DNA of 7,339 nucleotides from an uncultured Lachnospiraceae bacterium (GTDB lineage Bacteria > Bacillota > Clostridia > Lachnospirales > Lachnospiraceae): contig CAJUBP010000082.1 of assembly GCA_910584585.1 (NCBI GenBank), positions 1 to 7,339 on the forward strand. The letters are read 5' to 3'. Within the stretch, counting starts at the first letter, position 1. Each line of letters opens with the position of its first letter. Positions 1-6,088 of the stretch are shown piece after piece. The notes under the pieces are model-generated. The model had not been told where the DNA came from and did not search any database. It saw nothing but the letters and a program-made list of their open reading frames with translations. A program made the position numbers and the translations under genes.

Positions 1-51
1 GGCTGCTTCAGCAGCAAGATGAACCTACCGGCTTTAGCCGGTAGTGGTTCA
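1..51 (+). mobile_element. Possible right end of an IS200/IS605-type (tnpB) element, cut by the window edge
   Basis: An 8-bp perfect stem (25-32 with 37-44) closes a TTTA loop, and flanking GAACC (21-25) can pair with GGTTC (46-50). A smaller 5-bp hairpin lies at 2-15. A stem-loop of the form CCGG-CTTTAG-CCGG followed shortly by TTCA is typical of the right end of IS200/IS605 elements and of the 3' end of the omega-RNA that works with TnpB. One frame of bases 2-22 reads AASAAR then stop, which could be the tail of an upstream protein. The transposase itself, if present, lies outside the window. The stem has no T-run after it, so a terminator is less likely. The match is from memory of the family pattern, not a search. 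Confidence 0.4.
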
Positions 52-75
52 GTTTGGAAAGGAATCGTGAAAATC

Positions 76-1230
76 ATGAAAATGAAAGCAGCAGTTATTG
101 ATCAGCCTGGCAGCCGTTTTCAGTTTGCAGAGGTTGATGTTGATGACATGCCAAGAGAGGATGAGGTTCTGGTAAAGATTTACGCGTGCAGTATCTGCCA
201 CAGTGATGAATACTGCAGAGAAGAAGGAGTCGCCGTGCATTTGCCGGCAATCCTTGGCCATGAAGGGGCTGGAATTGTAAAAAAGGCAGGGAGTGGGGTG
301 ACAGATTTAAAACCTGGGGATCATGTTGCTCTGACCGTGCCCCACTGCGGAACATGCGAATTTTGCAAAAAGGGGGATTACCTCAGCTGCCCTAATGCAT
401 TTCCCATGCAGTTCGGAAGGCCGGACGGCACGCCGAGAGTCAGAGACAGTTCAGGAAAAGCGCTGGGTACTTTTATGGGACAGGGAGGGTTTGCGGAATA
501 TGTGCTCTGCCATAAAAGCAGCTGCGTAAAAGTGGATCCTGAAATTCCTTTTGATATTGTGGCGCCGGTAGGCTGTGGATTCAGTACCGGTGCAGGGACG
601 GTATTAAATTATTTGAGGGCTGGAAAGGAAGATACGGTTGCCGTGTTTGGCTGCGGCAGTACCGGCATGGCAAGCGTTATGGGGGCAAAACTGGCTGGCT
701 GTAAGAAAATTATAGCTGTTGATGTTGTAGAAGACAAATTAAAAATGGCAAAAGAACTGGGGGCTACCCATGTAATCAACAGTAAGAAGCTGCAGGAGGA
801 AGAGGGGTACAGTGTAAAGGTAACAGGGCCGGAGGCTTTTCATACGCCTGTAAAGTATCCTCTGGTGGAGGAGATAAAGAAGATGACAGATGGAAAAGGG
901 GTAAATTTTTCTATTGTAACCGCCCCTTTGCAGCAGGTAGTGACGCTTGCAATTTTTGCGCTTGCCAAACATGGAGAATGCTGCGTGACCGCTTCCATGC
1001 CTACGGGAGAGATTCCCTTTGCATTCATGCAGGCCGGCAGTATGAAAGTGTCAAGCTGTGCTATGGGGCTTGGAAATAAATATGAATTTTTCCCTTATCT
1101 TCTGCAGAAGTACAAAGAGGGAGAGTTTCCGATTGATAAGCTGTTGGCGCATTATAAGTTTGAGGATTTGGAGCAGGCATTTTGTGATATGGCGGAAGGA
1201 ACAGCCATTAAGCCAGTACTGGAATGGTAA
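76..1230 (+). CDS. Zinc-dependent NAD(P)-linked medium-chain alcohol dehydrogenase (aryl/primary alcohol type)
   Basis: This 384-residue cytosolic enzyme should interconvert an alcohol and its aldehyde or ketone using NAD(H). All key features of the zinc MDR family are visible: catalytic-zinc ligands C41, H62-E63 (GHEGAG) and C167; four structural-zinc cysteines C91, C94, C97 and C105; a Rossmann fingerprint GCGSTG at 192-197; and D216 at the end of the second beta strand, which favours NAD over NADP. The start at 76 (MKMKAAV) is chosen because GGAAAGGA at 56-63 is about 12 nt upstream. A longer frame from 19 would run through the upstream hairpin and adds residues unlike the family; ATG at 82 is an alternative. 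The overall pattern resembles benzyl-alcohol/class III-like dehydrogenases, but the substrate is unknown. It ends 445 nt before the regulator and has its own terminator, so it is probably a separate transcription unit. Its last codons are duplicated downstream. Confidence 0.93.
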   Translation: MKMKAAVIDQPGSRFQFAEVDVDDMPREDEVLVKIYACSICHSDEYCREEGVAVHLPAILGHEGAGIVKKAGSGVTDLKPGDHVALTVPHCGTCEFCKKGDYLSCPNAFPMQFGRPDGTPRVRDSSGKALGTFMGQGGFAEYVLCHKSSCVKVDPEIPFDIVAPVGCGFSTGAGTVLNYLRAGKEDTVAVFGCGSTGMASVMGAKLAGCKKIIAVDVVEDKLKMAKELGATHVINSKKLQEEEGYSVKVTGPEAFHTPVKYPLVEEIKKMTDGKGVNFSIVTAPLQQVVTLAIFALAKHGECCVTASMPTGEIPFAFMQAGSMKVSSCAMGLGNKYEFFPYLLQKYKEGEFPIDKLLAHYKFEDLEQAFCDMAEGTAIKPVLEW

Positions 1231-1270
1231 ATGAAAATCGGAACAATGATTTGCGTTATGTATAGAAGAA

Positions 1271-1303
1271 ACAGCCATTAAGCCAGCGCTGGAATGGTAA
1301 ATG
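1271..1303 (+). repeat. Direct repeat of the alcohol dehydrogenase 3' end (second copy of 1201-1233)
   Basis: Bases 1271-1303 match 1201-1233 at all but two adjacent positions (TA versus CG). The copy translates as TAIKPALEW plus stop, against TAIKPVLEW plus stop in the intact gene, and the match continues through TAA into ATG. The 70-bp offset and the coding match suggest a remnant of a second, slightly diverged dehydrogenase copy, or a local slippage/recombination duplication. The bases just upstream of the copy keep only weak similarity to the gene. It has no coding role of its own. Confidence 0.9.
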
Positions 1304-1338
1304 GAGAAATCAACAACAGATATTACACAATAAATCAG

Positions 1339-1385
1339 CTGCGGGAAGGAATTTATCTAATTCCTTCCCGCAGTGCATTTTTCTC
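1339..1385 (+). terminator. Strong intrinsic terminator after the alcohol dehydrogenase
   Basis: A perfect 15-bp stem (1339-1353 with 1359-1373) closes a 5-nt loop (TATCT), and the T-rich TGCATTTTTCTCTTT follows. It ends the dehydrogenase transcript about 110 nt after its stop codon, beyond the duplicated gene tail. Confidence 0.92.
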
Positions 1386-1451
1386 TTTGATGATACGGGG
1401 GTTTTTGCAGAGCTGCATATTCCCGAAAAATAAATATGTGTAAAAAGGAAA

Positions 1452-1510
1452 CAATAAGAAAAACAGATACCCTTTCAAGGGGAAGAAGGACTTTTATTTT
1501 TTCCTTATTG
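1452..1510. repeat. Inverted repeat just upstream of the regulator -10 box, possible operator
   Basis: CAATAAG followed by AAAAA (1452-1463) is complementary to TTTTT-C-CTTATTG (1498-1510), giving 12 pairs with one bulged base. The 34-nt interior contains a smaller hairpin, CCCTT/AAGGG (1470-1481). The right arm lies immediately before the TATAAT at 1515, over the place where a -35 box would be. This suits a regulator-binding site or an mRNA structure, but no binding family can be named. Confidence 0.4.
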
Positions 1511-1520
1511 ATAGTATAAT
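1492..1520 (+). promoter_or_regulatory. Probable promoter for the TetR-type gene
   Basis: A consensus TATAAT -10 box sits at 1515-1520. The -35 position at 17-bp spacing (1492-1497) reads TTTTAT, a poor match, and there is no extended -10 TG, so the promoter may depend on an activator or on the T-rich upstream DNA. The implied leader to the ATG at 1676 is about 150 nt and contains the direct repeat described separately. Confidence 0.45.
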
Positions 1521-1614
1521 CCAAGGAAATGAGGGTGTCTTGCAGAGATAAGCTATGCCGGTTTTAAATGGTTGATTGTGCAATCCAAGTAAATGAAAGG
1601 ACATGCAGAAATAA
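1518..1614 (+). repeat. Degenerate direct repeat (1518-1551 and 1582-1614) in the regulator leader
   Basis: Both units begin AATCCAAG, continue with AAATGA and end TGCAGA-ATAA, and about three quarters of positions agree with one indel. The units are offset by 64 bp. Between them, GATTG-TG-CAATC (1574-1585) is a small palindrome abutting the second unit. The repeat could be a pair of operator half-regions for the adjacent regulator or an old local duplication of a promoter/leader segment. Confidence 0.55.
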
Positions 1615-1675
1615 TATCTGTCAGTTTTTTGTAAGGAACCTTCTTAAAACAATATGGATATAGGGGATTGGGTCT

Positions 1676-2312
1676 ATGAACAGCAAATATACGAAAGAAG
1701 TTTTTGTATCCGCACTGAACCAATTGTTGAAAACGAAGCATATTGACAAGATACGAGTGGAAGAAATCTGCAGGGAGTGCGGGCTGAGCAAGAAAACTTT
1801 TTATTATCATTTTGGGAGCAAGTATGAGCTGCTTACTTATCTCTACAACAAATATGTGACCGATGAATTAAAAGAATTCGGATATGAAGACTATTTTTCC
1901 CGGCTGGGAAAGGGGGACGAGCAGCTTAATGATATCTCAAATGAGAATTCTGCGGAAATTTTGCAGCGATTAGTGTATCTCTGGAGCGGGGCTCATGCTG
2001 ATATCAATAAAAATATGAGTTCTTCGGAGGACTATCAGGCATTTCAGCCCGTCTGGAGAAGGGAATCCTTGAATGGAAAAAAGCAGCTGTTGATCCAAAG
2101 GCTGGAGAAAGAAGGGCAGGAAACTGCAGGAGCGGGAGCTGAATCTGGCTGCAGCAGTGCTGAATACAATTGCAGAGTTTTATTATGCAGATTGGACGAA
2201 GCGGTATGGGGCGGTGGTGCCCAAAGAAGAGGCAGAGTATTATGTAAGTATTATGAACCGGATGCTGGATTACTGGGTTTCACAGGGAGATGACAAAGGC
2301 CGGCATGTTTGA
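1676..2312 (+). pseudogene. TetR/AcrR-family transcriptional regulator with a frameshift near the C-terminus
   Basis: The N-terminus is a typical TetR DNA-binding domain: a helix-turn-helix at about residues 27-47 with GLSKKTFYYHFGSK, then a ligand-binding helical domain. AGGGG at 1662-1666 precedes the ATG. The starting frame stays convincing until about base 2110 and then becomes low-complexity, Gly/Arg/Cys-rich residues ending at 2293. From about 2124 the +1 frame instead gives a natural C-terminal helix pair (LQERELNLAAAVL, then FYYADWTKRYG, then YYVSIMNRMLDYW) ending at TGA 2310-2312. Removing one base between about 2105 and 2124 restores a 211-residue protein of normal TetR length. No classic slippery heptamer is evident, so a mutation or a sequencing error is more likely than programmed frameshifting. 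It would be expected to repress itself or the downstream operon in response to a substrate-like ligand. The DNA-binding half is intact. Confidence 0.88.
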
Positions 2313-2334
2313 AAAATAAATAAGGAAAAAGACA

Positions 2335-2435
2335 CGGGGCTGTCGGGAAATGACAGGCGATACGCAATATATACTGGGGTGATTTTTGAACCGCAGTCAT
2401 ATATTGTGGACAAATTTCATTTCCCGGCAGCCCCG
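2335..2435. repeat. 101-bp long imperfect palindrome (MITE-like element or structured RNA)
   Basis: An outer 19-bp stem (2335-2353 with 2417-2435, one G-U pair) is separated by an internal loop from a 10-bp stem (2363-2372 with 2399-2408), then a short ACTG/CAGT stem (2373-2376 with 2394-2397) and GGT/ACC. The whole block folds into one rod. No T-run follows, so it is not a standard terminator. The ends read GGGGCTGTC and GGCAGCCCC, which resembles terminal repeats of some Firmicute insertion sequences. No transposase fits inside, and flanking bases show no clear target duplication. It lies between the broken regulator and the operon promoter region and could still slow read-through transcription. 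Confidence 0.75.
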
Positions 2436-2452
2436 CATTAATATTTCAATTT

Positions 2453-2492
2453 ATGGCACAAAATGAAAAATGGTGCAAAAAGGAAACGTTTC
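2453..2492. promoter_or_regulatory. Candidate operator region: 17-bp tandem repeat plus GAAACGTTTC palindrome
   Basis: Two adjacent 17-bp units (2453-2469 and 2470-2486), both starting ATGG and rich in A, agree at 13 of 17 positions. The second runs into a perfect 10-bp palindrome, GAAACGTTTC (2483-2492). A CG-centred palindrome of this kind is common for LacI-family proteins and is close to, but not a full match for, a CcpA cre site. It is placed upstream of the presumed operon promoter, where a regulator would act. No LacI-type gene is in the window. Confidence 0.4.
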
Positions 2493-2526
2493 ACAGCTTT
2501 GTCCGTAAAAGTATGCGAAAAGCTGT

Positions 2527-2608
2527 TATAAAATAGTATACACAGAGAAATTTAATACAAATTCTGATATCAGCGGCATCGTACCGTTTTGTATCAGGGA
2601 GAAGGAGG
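2527..2608 (+). promoter_or_regulatory. Presumed promoter -10 region and leader of the main operon
   Basis: TATAAA at 2527-2532, overlapped by other AT-rich -10-like hexamers up to 2542, is the best -10 candidate; no good -35 is found at 16-18 bp spacing. The leader holds a perfect palindrome CTGATATCAG (2564-2573). Its first half can also pair with TATCAG at 2592-2597, and ATACAAA (2555-2561) with TTTGTAT (2588-2594), so two mutually exclusive folds are possible close to the ribosome site. AAGGAGG at 2602-2608 is ideal, 8 nt before the ATG. The promoter position is tentative. Confidence 0.35.
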
Positions 2609-2616
2609 AAAAACAC

Positions 2617-3465
2617 ATGTATAATGATTTAAAAGGCAAAGTGGTACTGATTACCGGAGCAGCCAGCAAAAGGGGAATGGGGCGCGCCACAGCCTTACGT
2701 ATGGCGCAGGAAGGATGTATTGTGGCAGTAAACGGCCGGCCGGGGAAACGTACCGGCGCCGATGATATCGCCGAAGGCTGGACCGGTCTTCCGGATGTGG
2801 TTGCTGAGATTGAAGCTATGGGCGGCAAAGCCATTGCTTTGGAAGCAGATATCAGCAAACCCGATCAGGTAGACGCTATGTTTGACAAACTGAAAAAAGA
2901 AATCGGAAGATTGGATATCCTTGTAAACTGTGCCAGTGTGTGCGGTGACTCCGCACTGGTTCATGAGACATCAAAGGATACCTGGGATTGGGTGATGGAC
3001 ATAAATATCGGCGGTCTTTTTAACACCTCCAAGGCAGCAGCTGAAATGATGGTAAAACAAAAGAGCGGTAATATCATCAACATCAGTTCCCTTCACGGAA
3101 AGATTGCCAGCCCCGGAATTGTGCCTTATAACTGTTCTAAGTTTGCTACAGTGGGATTAAGCGCGACACTGGCAAAGGAATATGTGGAGTATGGCATCCG
3201 GGCAAATTGTATCATTGCAGGATGCTTTTCCAGTGATATGCCTTCCGTAAGCGGAAGCGTCCGTGAAAGAATGAGGAACGGCGGGCTGACAGAGGATGAG
3301 GCAGTGGAAGAATGCTTTGCAGATGTAATCAAGATTATTCCGATGAAGCGGATTGGAAAGGTTTCTGAGATGGCGTCGTTGATTGCGTTCTTGTCCTCAG
3401 AGGAATCAGCGTATATTACCGGCCAGGCCATCAATATTGACGGCGGATTTTTGATGGAGCATTAA
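2617..3465 (+). CDS. Classical short-chain dehydrogenase/reductase (SDR1)
   Basis: This 282-residue NAD(P)-dependent enzyme should interconvert a secondary alcohol and a ketone in the cytosol. The Rossmann nucleotide-binding loop is T13-G14...G20-M21-G22, with five residues between the glycines instead of the usual three. The structural NNAG motif appears as NCAS (104-107). The catalytic tetrad is N130, S158, Y171 and K175 (YNCSK), and ITGQAINIDGG (267-277) is the usual C-terminal cofactor/dimer segment. A segment at 41-60 (RPGKRTGADDIAEGW) is longer than in minimal SDRs, and basic residues after the second strand hint at NADP use. Length and layout fit the glucose-1-dehydrogenase/3-oxoacyl-ACP-reductase/hydroxysteroid dehydrogenase group, and the substrate cannot be assigned. 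First gene of the operon, with an ideal ribosome site; the cupin starts 12 nt later. Confidence 0.93.
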   Translation: MYNDLKGKVVLITGAASKRGMGRATALRMAQEGCIVAVNGRPGKRTGADDIAEGWTGLPDVVAEIEAMGGKAIALEADISKPDQVDAMFDKLKKEIGRLDILVNCASVCGDSALVHETSKDTWDWVMDINIGGLFNTSKAAAEMMVKQKSGNIINISSLHGKIASPGIVPYNCSKFATVGLSATLAKEYVEYGIRANCIIAGCFSSDMPSVSGSVRERMRNGGLTEDEAVEECFADVIKIIPMKRIGKVSEMASLIAFLSSEESAYITGQAINIDGGFLMEH

Positions 3466-3477
3466 AGGAGGGGCATT

Positions 3478-3876
3478 ATGGGACAGAGTATAGATTCTAT
3501 GTTTCATGCAGATTTGATTCATGAGCCGGATCATAATTTTACATGCAAATCTTTGATAGGCACAAAAGAAAATCTGGGAATGGACTGTACGGTTGTATAT
3601 TATACGTTTACGGAAACTCCGGTTTTTGACGAAGGCCTGTTTGTGGCTCACAGCCATGAGGTAGATGAAGTTCTCACATTGGTGGCGGGAAATCCTGGGG
3701 ATATCAGTGATTTTGACGCAGAGGTGGAAGTGTGCATCGGAGAAGAAAAACGGATCGTGACAGAACCCACAGTTCTTACCCTGCCGGCAGGGACGGTACA
3801 TAACGTGCTTATCAAAAAGGTGAATAAACCAATGGTAATGTGGACAGTGCTGATGGAGCCGAAGGAGAATGCATAA
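3478..3876 (+). CDS. Small single-domain cupin, probable metal-binding protein
   Basis: This 132-residue protein has the two cupin motifs. The first is HSHEVDE with H58, H60 and E64, and the second is PAGTVH with P103, G105 and H108. These four residues are the usual ligands for one metal ion, so an active metal centre is likely. A 14-residue insertion (AGNPGDISDF and neighbours, about 70-85) lies between the motifs. No signal peptide or membrane segment is seen. AGGAGGGG directly follows the SDR1 stop codon, so the two genes are co-translated. Small cupins of this kind may be isomerases, lyases or dioxygenases, or may bind a ligand as sensors; in an anaerobe with a carbonyl pathway an isomerase or ligand-binding role is more plausible than an oxygenase. 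The function is not identifiable from sequence alone. Confidence 0.88.
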   Translation: MGQSIDSMFHADLIHEPDHNFTCKSLIGTKENLGMDCTVVYYTFTETPVFDEGLFVAHSHEVDEVLTLVAGNPGDISDFDAEVEVCIGEEKRIVTEPTVLTLPAGTVHNVLIKKVNKPMVMWTVLMEPKENA

Positions 3877-3883
3877 GGCTGAC

Positions 3884-3921
3884 ACAGTTACCGGGAATAG
3901 AAATGACCGGTAACTGTTTTT
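3884..3921 (+). terminator. Intrinsic terminator between cupin and transporter genes
   Basis: An 11-bp perfect stem (3884-3894 with 3907-3917) with a 12-nt loop is followed by TTTTT and, after GGC, six more T. It lies 8 nt after the cupin stop and 28 nt before the transporter ATG. It may end most SDR1-cupin transcripts and let a fraction through, so that the carrier, SDR2 and OYE are made at a lower level; alternatively the 3' module has its own promoter, though none is obvious in this short gap. Confidence 0.85.
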
Positions 3922-3948
3922 GGCTTTTTTGGGAAAGGAACGAAGATA

Positions 3949-5223
3949 ATGGGAAAAAAGAAAGAGTTTTTTGGATTTAAAGCAATGGTTCTCCTTGCCT
4001 TAGTGAACTTCATGGCATATTTTATGGTTGGAATTTACGGCGCCACCATGTCCTCTATTATGACAAGGCTGAATTGCAGTATGACGGTATTTTCGTCATT
4101 TTCTACGGCTTACATTCTGGTATCTTTTGTCGTATCTATGTTTGCCGGAAAAATATATGATAAAGTCGGTTCCCGGAATTGTGTACTGTTTTATGTTTTT
4201 GCAACCGTGGTGTACATATTGGGGATGGAGTGCAGCAACAGTATTCCTTTGATTTATGTGTGTTGTATGATTTACGGCGTTGCAGTGGGAATCGGCGGCA
4301 GGGCTGCAATTTCAAAGTTTGTATCGGAGTGGTTTGAAGATCGGCGGGATGAAATGATCGGCTATGTCTGCGGTATTTATAATTTGGGTGCAGGGGTTGG
4401 GATGATTGTATTCGGGGCTATGTTAAACCGGGTTTCCCTTACGGTTCTTCTTGTAGTAGGGATTTCTGTTCCTACCGTGATATCGGTGATAGGCTGGCTT
4501 ATGATGAAGAGTCCCAGGCAGTTAGGGCAAAAGCCTTATACGAAAGGAAAACAAGATATCAGTGCAGATGCAGCCAGTACAGAGACAAAAGAAGCTCTGG
4601 AGGGTGTTGACTTCGATGTAATCCTTAAGTCTCCAAGCTTCTGGCTGCTGATTATTTCCAGTGTGCTGGCAGGGCTGGCAGTATGCCCTGGTACGTATAT
4701 GCAGGTGGTTATGGTAAGCGTGGGAGTTTCGGAAAGCGTTGCGGCTATGCTTTTCGGGATTCAGATGTTGGCACAGTGTGTGATGTCAATGCTGGTGGGA
4801 AAACTGTTGTCTACTTTGAAATATGTAGGATATGTGATTGTTACCTATGCATTGCTTGTTGGAGGGTTGGTATTGCTGGAAATGTTCTATGTAACAAATC
4901 TTGGAAATGCAGCCGCAATTTTAACGGCTTTTATAATTGGAGCTGGCAGCGGGGCGGTAGGTTTGGTCTCTGCATACATGCCGGGGCAGTTTTTTGGGAT
5001 GAAAGCCTATGGAACAATTATGGCGGTGCTCACAGCAGTAACTTTAGTGGGAAGCTGTTTTGTGCCTGTCACCATTTCCCCCATTGTGACGGCAGACGGA
5101 GGATCCTGGCAGAAAGCGACCATTGTATGTATTGTTTTGATGCTTATTTCTGTAGCATCCCTTGGGCTTGCAGCGTTAACCGCCCCTATGAGAAAAATTA
5201 GAAAAGCAGGAGGAAAGAACTAA
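3949..5223 (+). CDS. MFS transporter, OFA/monocarboxylate-like
   Basis: This 424-residue inner-membrane carrier has about twelve hydrophobic segments (roughly 12-33, 47-66, 78-96, 98-119, 137-158, 165-185, then 228-250, 262-282, 290-312, 319-341, 354-376, 390-412). A hydrophilic central loop lies at about 187-225. The MFS motif A is present as GKIYDKVGSR (67-76), and SEWFEDRRDEMIG (126-138) is the signature seen in oxalate/formate antiporter-like and monocarboxylate carriers. A charged C-terminal tail (RKIRKAGGKN) is cytosolic. GGAAAGGA at 3932-3939 is the ribosome site, following the terminator. The operon context suggests it imports the pathway substrate or exports a product, probably an organic acid or another amphipathic molecule; direction and substrate are not visible. 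Confidence 0.92.
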   Translation: MGKKKEFFGFKAMVLLALVNFMAYFMVGIYGATMSSIMTRLNCSMTVFSSFSTAYILVSFVVSMFAGKIYDKVGSRNCVLFYVFATVVYILGMECSNSIPLIYVCCMIYGVAVGIGGRAAISKFVSEWFEDRRDEMIGYVCGIYNLGAGVGMIVFGAMLNRVSLTVLLVVGISVPTVISVIGWLMMKSPRQLGQKPYTKGKQDISADAASTETKEALEGVDFDVILKSPSFWLLIISSVLAGLAVCPGTYMQVVMVSVGVSESVAAMLFGIQMLAQCVMSMLVGKLLSTLKYVGYVIVTYALLVGGLVLLEMFYVTNLGNAAAILTAFIIGAGSGAVGLVSAYMPGQFFGMKAYGTIMAVLTAVTLVGSCFVPVTISPIVTADGGSWQKATIVCIVLMLISVASLGLAALTAPMRKIRKAGGKN

Positions 5224-5224
5224 T

Positions 5225-6088
5225 ATGACGGATTTATTGGGATATGAAGGGAAAGTATGCGTTGTCACAGGAGCTGCTTCCGGTATCGGCAAGGCAATCT
5301 GTGAAAAACTTCTGGGACTGAATGCAAAAGTTTATGGGTTAGATTTGAAAGAACCAGATTATGAAGGGGTTCACTATGTTAAGGTGAATCTGGGAGAAAA
5401 AAATTCCATTGATGAAGCTTTCCAAAAGCTTCCGGACAAAATTGACGCATTTTTTGCGGCAGCAGGGATACCTGCCGATAAAAGATTTCCATTTGAAATG
5501 GTGTTTCATGTGAATTTTACTTCCAATAAATATATGATGGATGCATATCTGTTGGAGCGGATGAAAAAAGGCGGAGCTATTGCCATTATATCTTCTATGG
5601 CCGGAGCCAATTGGGATAAATATATGGAAGAGTATAAGGATATTGCAGACGCGGCCGGCTGGGAAGAAACAGCGGCAAAGCTTCAGGAGAAGGATTTGGC
5701 GCACACTTCTGAAAACGCGCCTTATCAGTTGTCAAAGCGTGCCGTTATCTACTATGCCATGAAGATGGTAAAGGATTTCGGCCAGCGGGGAGTGCGTATT
5801 AACGTACTAATGCCTGGAAGCACCCTGACGCCAATGACCCAGAAGGTATTGGATGAGGGCCTGGGGGAAGAATTGTTGAAAACGGACGGCGTTGCTGGAA
5901 GGCTGGCAGATGTGCGGGAGATGGCGGAGCCTATGATTTTCCTAAACAGCAATATGGCTTCTTTCATAACCGCAAATATCCTGCAGGGAGACTGTGGATA
6001 TTTTATGATGGATTATGTAGGCGTACAGGATAATGATCATTTTTATGATTACAAAATATTTAATGGTGAGAGCGATGGCAAAATATAA
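5225..6088 (+). CDS. 3alpha-hydroxysteroid dehydrogenase/carbonyl reductase-like SDR (SDR2)
   Basis: This 287-residue SDR has TGAASGIG (15-22), an acidic D40 after the second strand indicating NAD(H), N97, S124 and the YQLSK pair Y167/K171. The stretch from catalytic Ser to Tyr is 43 residues, far longer than the usual 12-13, and the insert (about 129-163) is rich in charged residues and probably helical. This spacing is a hallmark of the Comamonas 3alpha-HSD/carbonyl reductase group (S114, Y155 there), in which the insert alters the subunit interface and substrate pocket. NNAG is replaced by AAAG (78-81). The tail (260-287) is longer than the core fold and rich in Asp/Tyr. It starts 1 nt after the carrier stop, with AGGAGG at 5208-5213. 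The likely role is reversible oxidation of a cyclic secondary alcohol or reduction of a ketone. Steroid specificity is a family-based inference only. Confidence 0.9.
   Translation: MTDLLGYEGKVCVVTGAASGIGKAICEKLLGLNAKVYGLDLKEPDYEGVHYVKVNLGEKNSIDEAFQKLPDKIDAFFAAAGIPADKRFPFEMVFHVNFTSNKYMMDAYLLERMKKGGAIAIISSMAGANWDKYMEEYKDIADAAGWEETAAKLQEKDLAHTSENAPYQLSKRAVIYYAMKMVKDFGQRGVRINVLMPGSTLTPMTQKVLDEGLGEELLKTDGVAGRLADVREMAEPMIFLNSNMASFITANILQGDCGYFMMDYVGVQDNDHFYDYKIFNGESDGKI

Noticed and set aside
1396..1425. Weak hairpin CGGGGGT...ATTCCCG with inner TGCAG/CTGCA
   Set aside because: Relies on G-U pairs, an internal loop and a very small terminal loop, and lacks a T-run on either strand, so it is not called as a terminator.
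1294..1443. Open frame of about 49 codons starting at the ATG in the duplicated dehydrogenase tail
   Set aside because: It reads straight through the terminator stem, has no ribosome site and shows no natural protein character.
2105..2124. Programmed ribosomal frameshift in the TetR gene
   Set aside because: No slippery heptamer or downstream stimulatory structure is visible, and a +1 event would be needed; mutation or sequencing error is simpler.
4683..5201. 172-codon open frame on the + strand inside the MFS gene
   Set aside because: Rich in Cys, Arg and Trp, no ribosome site, and fully covered by a well-supported membrane transporter in another frame.
6033..6074. Longer OYE start giving residues MIIFMITKYLMVRA
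   Set aside because: No ribosome site is present, and the added residues come from the overlapping SDR2 tail and do not resemble the family N-terminus, which begins at MAKYKYDKIF.
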